Assembly: GCF_029873635.1 (NCBI RefSeq)
Contig: NC_080423.1
Location: 108,889,087-108,953,086, forward strand
Length of the DNA stretch: 64,000 bases
Direction of reading: 5' to 3'
DNA from: Malania oleifera
Taxonomy: Eukaryota > Streptophyta > Magnoliopsida > Santalales > Ximeniaceae
Part shown: positions 56,157 to 64,000 of the stretch, piece after piece
Position numbering within the stretch: position 1 is the stretch's first letter
Layout: the number at the start of each line of letters is the position of its first letter
Program-made: the position numbers and the translations under genes
Notes under the pieces: generated by a model
Database searches by the model: none
What the model saw: the letters and a program-made list of their open reading frames with translations, nothing else
What the model was told of the DNA's origin: nothing

Positions 56157-56366
56157 ATGGCGGATTGGGGGCCGGTGGTGATAGCGGTGGTGCTGTTTGT
56201 GCTGCTGACGCCGGGGCTGCTGATCCAAATACCTGGGCGGTCGAGGGTGGTGGAGTTCGGGAACATGCAGACCAGCGGCGCCTCCATCCTGGTTCACGCA
56301 ATCATCTATTTCGGTCTACTCACCATCTTCCTTGTCGCCATCGGCGTCCACATCTACACTGGTTGA
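56157..56366 (+). CDS. DUF3339 small transmembrane protein
   Basis: A 69-residue complete frame beginning MADWGPVVIAVVLFVLLTPG and ending GVHIYTG. It is the hallmark of the plant DUF3339 family, with the central IPGRSRVVEFGNMQTSG loop unchanged in character. Two membrane segments are visible (about residues 7-24 and 45-66) with the conserved loop between them. The family is plant-specific, 68-70 residues long, and of unknown molecular role. There is no intron in the coding part, as usual. The coding stretch is strikingly GC-rich compared with flanks below ~35% GC, and the ATG follows the GA-rich leader. The nearest neighbours are repeats, so there is no operon-like context. It looks functional. 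Confidence 0.95.
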   Translation: MADWGPVVIAVVLFVLLTPGLLIQIPGRSRVVEFGNMQTSGASILVHAIIYFGLLTIFLVAIGVHIYTG

Positions 56367-56439
56367 ATTCAATCGATTTCTTCAATTTCTATTGTAATCC
56401 CTCGCCTTGAATTTCTAATTTCTACCTTGTTATCATAGA

Positions 56440-56466
56440 TCTTTTTTTTTTTTTTTTTTTTTTTTG
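56440..56466. repeat. Poly-T run downstream of the DUF3339 gene
   Basis: A long T homopolymer in the presumed 3' untranslated or downstream region. Confidence 0.8.
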
Positions 56467-56664
56467 TTGGTTGTATCCATACCTCTCACTAAATTAACCT
56501 TGAATCTTCATCCTTAATTTTAATTATTTATACCGTTTTGGTTTTTTACTTATTTATTTTTATTAATTGGGCGTTTCTGCTTGGACTTTTAGATTTTGTT
56601 TTCTTGATTGGAAGAAATTGATAAATTTGATGGTTGAAAATGCTAACAACATCTGTCAAGTGTC

Positions 56665-57010
56665 AACATCATCATGAACTCTCTCAATAACCCTGATAAA
56701 CCGTAAACCGTCTGGCGTGGTCGAATGGTGACTTGCCGGAGAACCAAAACCCAATCAGGAAATCCGATTTGCGACAAGGCCATGCTTGATATTTCTATTC
56801 AATTGTTCGTATAATTTTTCGTCTTAAAATTTTAATTTCTACGTTATTGTTTGTTTTCTTTTGAATCTGATTTTTTTTTTCTACGTGAAGAAAATGGTAA
56901 ACATGGTTGTCAATATCATCGGAAAGAAATACTGGAAATCCGTCGAGCCGTCTGAACGTTGACTCGTCGGAAAACCAAAACCAAAACCCATTGCGCAATC
57001 GGCCACTTAA
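56665..57010. repeat. Two degenerate copies of a ~90-bp block
   Basis: The run GTCTGGCGTGGTCGAATGG, then TGACTTGCCGGAGAACCAAA (56710-56752), is echoed at 56948-56985 by GCCGTCTGAACGTTGACTCG, then TCGGAAAACCAAAACC. Local tandem duplication, noncoding. Confidence 0.6.
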
Positions 57011-57183
57011 AAGGCACAAAAAAAGAATGTCCAAGCTGTTTTTTGGGAGATGAAACGTTTCGATTTTTGGGTTTTGAATAATATATTTTATTTAAATTAT
57101 TTATATAAAAATAAAATCACATGCATTTTCTATCCTCCCTATGCAGAAGTCTAGAAATTTCTCACCGACCCCACACTTTATGC

Positions 57184-57185
<2 letters not shown>

Positions 57186-57251
<66 letters not shown>
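57186..57251. repeat. Palindromic (AAT)n(ATT)n microsatellite
   Basis: AAT triplets switch to ATT triplets at the centre, as in 13882-13970, but at an unrelated locus. Confidence 0.95.
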
Positions 57252-57259
57252 TAGTTTTA

Positions 57260-59300
57260 AATTTTATTTTTTAAAGTAAAAAGACAAAAAAAAAAAAATC
57301 ATTTCTGTATTTATGGTATTATTTGAAGTGCCAATGGTATTGTCTTTAAAATAATTTAATGTTAATGTTAATGTTCTATTATAAAAAAATCGATTTCAAG
57401 GAAGTAGGGTACCTATTTTCACTATTAATTTGTTGAAGAATAAATGGAAACATTTATTCAAAATTTTTTACCTATTTCTTGTTTTTATTATAAAAGTATT
57501 AATTTTATTTTTAGAAAAAAAATATTTTAAATCTTTTATTTGATTATTTTAATTTATTTTATTATTTTTATCATAATTTTATGGGATATTTTTATATTTT
57601 ATATAATATGTAATTCAATATTTTTGTAACATCTTAATTGGTTGTGCTTAAATGCCTATATGTACATTAAAAAATTACATGACTTTGCATAATGCCTCAC
57701 CATCACCAAAGAAATCAGATAAATAAAACATTAGGACACAAAGAAAAAATTAAAAGAACTACATCCTAACTTTTGTTTTGAGACTAACATCATGTTTGAT
57801 TGATACAAAATTAAATAGAGAATGATCATGAAATTGTGAAATAAGAAGAGAATGGAACGTAATTTGAAAATTTTAAGTGAAAAATATGTAAAATTAAGTA
57901 TTAAATTTATGTACATTAGCGCAAAATTAATTTTATTATGTTTAGTTTGCCTCCTATAGCACTAATTTTAGTTTAGCTTGTGGAATGAAATTGAGTCCTA
58001 GTTGACTGAAATAAAAATTTGAGCTGAGAATATGAAAAAATCAAGGAGATAAATCCATTTCAATTATTCTCAGTTTTATGTTTTTAGATCATAAATTTTG
58101 TCTTGATAAAAGAAAAAAAAAAGAAAAATAAGAAGGAATTTATTTTTTATTAAATTTCTTTCAATATCAAATGTTATTAAAAATAAAAGATGGTTAATAT
58201 AATTAAAAATCAGAAAAAATTAAATGATTATAGTGTAAAATTTATTTTTTTGTTTGTTGATTTAGTGTGTGCGCGCGAGCGTATGTATATTTGTTTCTTA
58301 CTCACATTCGTCGATAACTAAATATAAAAAATGGATTCTTTAATATTTTATTTTTTAAAACAATAATTATATATAATTATTAGAACATTTTGGAGTAATT
58401 ATAATAGTTGTACTAGTATCTTTTTTAGCTTAGAGTTTTACAAGCATTTTGGATAGTTGGAAAAATCAAACGAAGAAAGAAGTGTTGTTTTAGTATTAGC
58501 ACCAACAAACCTTAAATTCACTGCACGATTATTTCGTACTTTCTGTTTTTCATCTTTAGGTTCACAAATTTTATTTTAAGAACAAGACATGATTTTGCCT
58601 TAAATTTTTTGGGTACATGTCTAAATAATAATAATAATAATAATAATTCAGGTCTAATGGTCGAGAACTTTCAAGAAGAGAGGTTTCATTTTTTTCATTC
58701 TAACAGTGTAATAGGAAGGAACGCGTACAGACTGGTGAAATAATGACCCAAGCCATAAGCTGTTGGGTTGTACAGTAATGCCTTTTGTCCCAGAAAAAAC
58801 AACTACAATGATGAAGTGGTGTCCTACTACGTTAGAAGACTATTATAAGCATTAGTTTGGCAATTGGCATCGCTGTACTGTTGGTCTCATGCTGCCCACC
58901 CTTGCATGTAATTCACCCTTGGCCCCGAGGCCGTGGCTGCGGCTGTCCTCTCCTCTCTTTGCAATTGGTACCTGCGCCAGTACTCTGGAAATCAGATCGG
59001 TCTAAGGAATAGTAATCGTCCCTTTGAATTAAGATTTTGGTGAGATCCTGTCGTGCCAGTGGATCCAAACCGAATGATAAAAAGCTAACAGGGATGAAAG
59101 TCCTAGTGTGGTGCAATCAAAGGCCATTGAACAAAATATTAGGGGTAAGTTTAGTTCCTCTATTCTCTTCTAATTTTTTATTTTTAAAATAAATATTATG
59201 TAAATTGTGTTCGGTAATTAACTCTTTCAATATTTGAAAGTTTATTTTTAACTTTTTTGAGAAGGCTATAAAAGTTATAAATTTTAAAATTTTAAAAATT
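57260..59300. other. AT-rich intergenic DNA
   Basis: No gene is seen. 58860-59130 is a GC-richer island with a minus-strand open stretch (58913-59116) of no recognisable family. An (AAT)n run lies near 58625-58648. Confidence 0.4.
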
Positions 59301-59307
59301 AAAAATT

Positions 59308-59855
59308 AGGGGCTTGTTTAGTATCATCATTGTTTTTGTTTCTATGTTTTATTTGCATTTCTCCACAATGAAAAAATAACTTATTAAAAACGCATTTGTT
59401 TATGTTAATAGCTTTCTATTTCAGTTGCCGATTTTCAGCTCTTTGCCAAAAAATTGAAAACCTAATTTTATGATTTTCAATTGTTTTAACAACCTATTGT
59501 CATAAATTTTAATATTCAGGAATAGTCTTCCGAATTAAATTATTTTTTCTATATATATTTAAATTAAAATCAAAATTAAACGATCGTATAAATTTAAATG
59601 TAATTAAAATAAAAAATATACACAAATTTTAAAAAATAATAATAAAGTCAATTACATAATACTTTTACTATTTTTCAATTGCCATGTCTAATAAAATTTT
59701 ATTGTAAAGTAAATTTTAAAAATAAAATAATTAAGTTTTATAAATATTAACTAAATAGGTTGCTGATTTTCTAATTTTTAGTTTCTATTTCTATTTTTTG
59801 GTTTTGCTTTAGGTTTTCAATTCTCCAATTATTTAAAGTGATATCAAATGACCCC
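59308..59855. mobile_element. MITE-like AT-rich element
   Basis: Starts AGGGGCTTGTTTAGTATCA and ends with a roughly reverse-complementary TGATATCAAATGACCCCT, giving weak ~17-bp inverted ends around ~550 bp of noncoding AT-rich DNA. An internal part is shared with 9548-9863. Target duplication not resolved. Confidence 0.35.
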
Positions 59856-60389
59856 TCTAGCAAAATATTTTGTCTTGTCGTCCATAATTTTTTTAAATAT
59901 TATAAAAATATTAAAGCACTAATTATATTTATTCTGCGTCATCGAGATGCACTGCACAGGCTGCCACTATTGTTGTCGGCGACATCACTCGCCTAACACA
60001 CTGACACGCTCCTTCTTCACCCGACTGACATGACTCGGCCCAGAAACTCGCAACCCGATTTGCGATCCGCCAACAGCAACCTGTACCGAAAATCCGCGAG
60101 CACGACCCGACTCGGAGACCGACTCGCGTCTAGATTCACGGATCCTCACCGACACGCGAATTGTCCAAAAGACGCCACGTGGTCTAATGGTGCTAACTGA
60201 CGCCGTTAATCTACTATTAAGAAAAACCGGCCTAGCCAAACTTGTCCAAAATGGTTTTTAGCTGGTTCAGTGTTATTTGGACTAATTCTTTGCTTCCCAA
60301 AACTGGCTCCTCAAGGTTTTTAACCTTTTGAACACACTGGTGGCATTAGATTTGCCAAAATCCATCCCTAACATTCTATTTTTGAAATA

Positions 60390-61120
60390 TATCAAACCCG
60401 ATGGCGAACAGTACTCCATAAGCTCTCATTCCAAACTTGACAAAGGACAACTACATCAACTAGTGCATTCAAATGAGAGCCCTACTAGGTGCTTAGGATG
60501 TCATGGACATCGTTGAAGATGGGTACGAAGAAGCCCCATAAAAAAAAAAAAAGCCGAAGCATCTATGTCTGATGCTCAACAAACGACCCTCTGTGCCGAT
60601 CGAAAAAGGGATTGCAAAGGCAAGTCCATTATCTACCAGATCCTTGATGAGGCTACCTTCGAAATCATCACCTCCGCCAAGTCGTCTCAAGAAATTTGGA
60701 ATACTCTCCTTCGGACATACAAAAGAGCCAATAAAGTGAAGAGGATTCGCCTCAAAACTCTACGAGGTGAATTCGAATCCTGGCAAATGAAGTTGTTTGA
60801 GTCCATTGCCGAGTACCATACTCGGGTAATGGTTGCCTCAAACTAGTTGAGGAGAAATGGAGAGAATCTCACAGATATGAGGATATGTGAGAAAATTTTG
60901 CAATCTTTGGATCCAAAATTTGACTACATAGCCATCACGCTGGAAGAAATGAAAGATCTGGATACCATGTCTGTAGAAGAGCTCGTAGGATCTTTGCAAG
61001 CTCACGAGCAGAAGGTGAACAGAAGAAGTCATAGTAAGTCACTGGAAAAAATCCTACAGTCAAAACTATCATTGACTGATGGGAGACATGAGCAAGGGGG
61101 GACGTCGCATTGAGAACTAA
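60390..61120 (+). pseudogene. Copia (Tork-like) gag region
   Basis: Contains IIYQILDEATFEIITSAKSS, EIWNTLLRTYKRANKVKRIR and LKTLRGEFESWQMK, then RICEKILQSLDPKFDYIAIT and VEELVGSLQAHEQ, the conserved gag (UBN2-type) blocks in normal order. Part of the fossil above. Confidence 0.85.
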
Positions 61121-62081
61121 CATGATGTCAAGAATCTCGTGGAAGAGGATTTGGATATACTGAATCCAGAGGAGGAGGCCGAGGTCGACAAGGTTCCACG
61201 AAAGGAGGACGTGGACAAAAGAACAACATCCCACGAGGAAAAAGAAATGGAAGAAGAGGTGGTAGTTACAACAACCATCAGAACATTGATAAAAGAAACA
61301 TTGAGTGCTATAACTACCATAAGTTTGGCCACTATAGCAACAACTTTTGGGCGCGACAACATGAAAAGGTTAGCAAGGGGGCTAACCTTGCCAAAACTGA
61401 ACATGTAGCTGGAGAGTCGTTGATGCTAATGACGCACAGTTCAACCTAGGACCAAAGTGTTTGGTACCCTAAATCTGGAGCCAGCAACCATATGACTGAC
61501 AGAAAGAACCTGTTCATTGAACTTGATGAGAAAGTTTAGGAGGCGATCTCTCAAAAGTCCCAATCCGAGGGAGAGGAGATGTTCTAATCAAGCGGAAGGC
61601 TGAAGATAACGCTTTCATCTCCAACGTCTATTATGTGCCAAACAAGAAGACCAACATCTTGAGTCTCAGACAGCTTGTGAAGAAAGACTACCAAATTAGA
61701 ATTAGAGATAAGCAGATGCTGATATCAGACACTCGAGGTAAGCTTGTCACTTAAGTCACTATAGTAAAGAATTGGATGTTCTCTCTCGCCATCCATCACA
61801 ACACGCCAAGATGTCTAAGCGCCATCATCAACAACAAAGATTGGTTGTGCCATCTGAAGTTTGGACACCTTAACTTTAAAAGGTTGAAGCAGTTAGGAAC
61901 CAAGAATATGGTGAACAACTTACCCAACATCTAGCATTCGAATGAGATATGTGAAAGTTGTGTTCTGAGCAAGCAACACAGAAACAACTTTGGAAAGCAA
62001 ACCGACTGGAGATCTACCACGCTGCTCTAGCTAGTACATGCAGACGTGCGTGGTCCATTGAACCTGATTTTAAATGGACAG

Positions 62082-63860
62082 TGTAAGAACCCGAACCATG
62101 ATAAATAGGTTAAATAAATAAGAGAGGGGTAAAATGGGTATTTGATTAGGCTTCATCGATGAAGCCAGAATTCGTTGACGAAGGCCATGCATTTCTCATC
62201 GACGAAATTTAGGGGCTCGTCGGCGAGGAGAAGCCGAGAAGTTTTAGGAACCAGTGATATCAGGGTTCGTCGACGAATCCTCTACTTCGTCAACGAGTTG
62301 GGCTGGGTCAAAGGGTTATAAATAGGAATTTTCATTACTTCCTCACTAAGAAACTTCAAATATATATCTCTCTCTAGAACTCTCCTTACTCTCTCTCTCT
62401 AGATTTCTTCGCAGATCGTTGCTAGAATCGGGAATCAGAAGTTATCACGAGGATCGTGGAAGGATTCTCTACAAGTTCTATGGATCGAAATCCTGTTTCG
62501 GAGATTTTTCGGTTTCGGCGAAAAATCGAGGTAAGGCTCGATTTTCATTTCTGATCTAGTAGTTTTGTAGGTAACAATCTCGTGAGTATATTCTGTACTG
62601 TGATTTGTAGGTTTTGGAACTCCATTCGCTGTTTAGGGGCCTTGGAGTTCAGGATTTGCTATTCGGGGAAAAGGTAAGGGGAACTGTGTTTATATCGGTT
62701 GTTTTTCAAATCGGACTCGGTGGAACTGTGGTTCACGGTCCTGTTTGTGTTTTGGCTACTTATTTAGGGGGATCTAATGGAGAAAATTATGGGTTTTTCA
62801 TTATTACAATTTTGGGAAAAAGGGGGCGATGGGTTGCATCCCTGATTTTGTTGAAAACTGAGGGTATATGTTGATTTATACTGTGATATTGGGATAGTCG
62901 TGCCTTGACTTGTTTAAACTATATTTGTTTGGAAAATCATGATTTAGATTGCCAAATGGGTATGATTTATTTGGTTATATGAGCATGCATATGTTGTATC
63001 TTGGTGAAATAGGAACGGGGTTCCGAATTGTTCTAGGTTTGAAAATCCAGCTTTTGCCGAAGAGTGTGCAATACCACTAGATTGGCTGGCTTTTGAGCCG
63101 AAGGGTGTGTGAACACCAGATTTGCACTGGTTCAACACTGATGCTATGCTAGGTTACCGGGGGCACCGGCGTTTGCCGAAGGGTGTGGAATATCACCAGA
63201 CTGCCGGCGTTGGTCGAAGGGTGTGAAATACCACCAGATCACCGGTTTTTACTAAAGGGTGTGAAATACCACCAGATAGTCCAAATTTGAGCCGAAGGGT
63301 GTGATGACACCAGATTGTATTATTTGGTTTGTGAAAATACTAGAACTATTTTTATTGTTTTGACTATTGAACTATGCATGTTAATATGTCATGATAACAC
63401 TCATATGCCACATACCGATATAACCTGTGTTCTTCCTTACTAAGAGGTGTCTCACCCCTGCTATATATACATTTTTACAGGTCCTTTGAGTGACCGAAAC
63501 TAGCGTCCTAGTGTAGGGAGCATAGTGGCCGGTGTACTGCGGTTAGCGCTTGGGTAAGTGTTAGGATTGTATTTTTGGTGGGTTGCCATTTTGAGATGTA
63601 TTTGGGCACCCGTTTGTACATTTTTAATAGAGCCGTGTTCTGCTCTTGTATAGACTCTGGTATGGTACTATATATGTTATATAGAATGACCTTTTTCGCT
63701 GCGTATGTGATTATGTTTGGATGTGTTTAGGGTGCCTGGGAACCCCACGGGGTTGGACCCTCATCCATTATACTGTATCTTTGGATGTTTTATCGGATAC
63801 AGGGAAAGGTTAGATTACATTTTCACCCTTGGGTCCCATTTCAGGATTTAGGGCGTGATA
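62082..63860 (+). mobile_element. Solo Gypsy LTR inserted in the Copia integrase region
   Basis: Starts TGTAAGAACCCGAACC and ends GGGCGTGATA, 1779 bp, with a perfect 5-bp target copy GACAG on both sides (62077-62081 and 63861-63865). The TATA box TATAAATA is at 62317. Upstream of it lie about six imperfect TTCGTCGACGAA palindromes. The middle has repeated GCCGAAGGGTGTG..ACACCAGAT units (63055-63320). No internal Gypsy sequence is present, so this is a solo LTR, probably left by LTR-LTR recombination. The start resembles the LTR at 12567. Confidence 0.9.
63055..63320 (+). repeat. Short tandem units inside the solo LTR
   Basis: GAAGGGTGTG(A/G)AATA(C/T)CACCAGA-type units recur about six times with variable spacing. 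Confidence 0.8.
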
Positions 63861-64000
63861 GACAGAACCGATACTTCTTCACCTTCATTGACAATTAGCA
63901 GGAAGACTTGTGTCTACTTCCTAAAAAGGAAATCAGAAGTGTTCGACAAATTCAAAGAATTAAAAACTCTCGTGGAGAAGCAGAATGGCTATTGCATCAA

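Larger units (their letters stand above)
59940..64000 (+). mobile_element. Broken Tork-like Copia retrotransposon (runs off the right edge)
   Basis: A GC-rich leader-like stretch (59940-60250) is followed by gag (from about 60390), a zinc-knuckle-like CYNYHKFGHYS stretch (~61310), a protease-like stretch (~61460-61500), GAG-pre-integrase (LCHLKFGHLNFKRLKQLG, ~61850) and integrase. The integrase continues after the solo LTR to 64000. The domain order and gag sequence fit the Tork lineage. No 5' LTR was recognised. Broken many times. Assignment of the leader to this element is uncertain. Confidence 0.8.

Noticed and set aside
56165-56410. Alternative overlapping frames on both strands of the DUF3339 gene
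   Set aside because: These are shadows caused by high GC. The 69-residue frame matches a conserved family end to end.
58260-58300. Purine/pyrimidine alternation GTGTGCGCGCGAGCG as Z-DNA
   Set aside because: Too short and interrupted to support.
59985-60239. Arg/Ser-rich minus-strand frame
   Set aside because: A GC-rich shadow of the leader region of the Copia element; no known family.

Overview
The window looks like nuclear DNA of a eudicot plant. It is AT-rich, with few and widely spaced genes, long noncoding stretches, nested LTR retrotransposons (Copia and Gypsy), plant-type LINEs and a tRNA-like SINE. It also carries disease-resistance genes of the CC-NBS-LRR class and one small DUF3339 membrane-protein gene. 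I cannot name the species. Only three complete protein-coding genes are convincing: two CNL resistance genes on the minus strand (21816-24908 and 41073-44108) and the DUF3339 gene on the plus strand (56157-56366). I saw no CRISPR array, bacterial-type operon or convincing tRNA/rRNA gene.

Layout. 1-387 is the end of a Copia LTR that cut into a third copy of the CNL 5' flank (388-795), so the resistance cluster continues to the left. 800-9860 is noncoding DNA with old LTR-like debris, a short LINE tail with clear target-site duplications (5463-5773) and AT-rich dispersed repeats. 9864-28240 (unit A) and 32375-45840 (unit B) are direct copies of one segment. Each holds a SINE-like remnant, a broken Copia element with ~183-bp LTRs that contains a Gypsy insertion, an AT-rich spacer, a CNL gene and its 5' flank. 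Between the units is a spacer with a CACTA transposase remnant (near 31200-31560). 46560-54600 is a rearranged repeat block: a large inverted repeat (47290-48895 against 51660-54600), an overlapping direct duplication, a SINE present in one copy only, and a LINE flanked by very long direct repeats. 56157-56366 is the DUF3339 gene. From about 59940 to the right edge lies a third, Tork-like Copia fossil split by a solo Gypsy LTR.

History readable from the sequence. Both Copia copies have the same target duplication (ATTAC/ATTAT) and both hold the same Gypsy inside. So Copia inserted first, then Gypsy, and then the whole CNL-bearing segment was duplicated. Later changes made the units unlike each other: different gene-like filler at the left side of each unit, loss or gain of ~1-kb blocks around the CNL genes, and one 446-bp tract that stayed perfectly identical, which suggests gene conversion. 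The CNL genes would encode intracellular immune receptors; both keep the P-loop, kinase-2, GLPL and MHD motifs. I found no undescribed multi-gene system. The novelty lies in the structural history of the R-gene cluster and in several unusual insertion structures. All identities and difference counts were made by eye.
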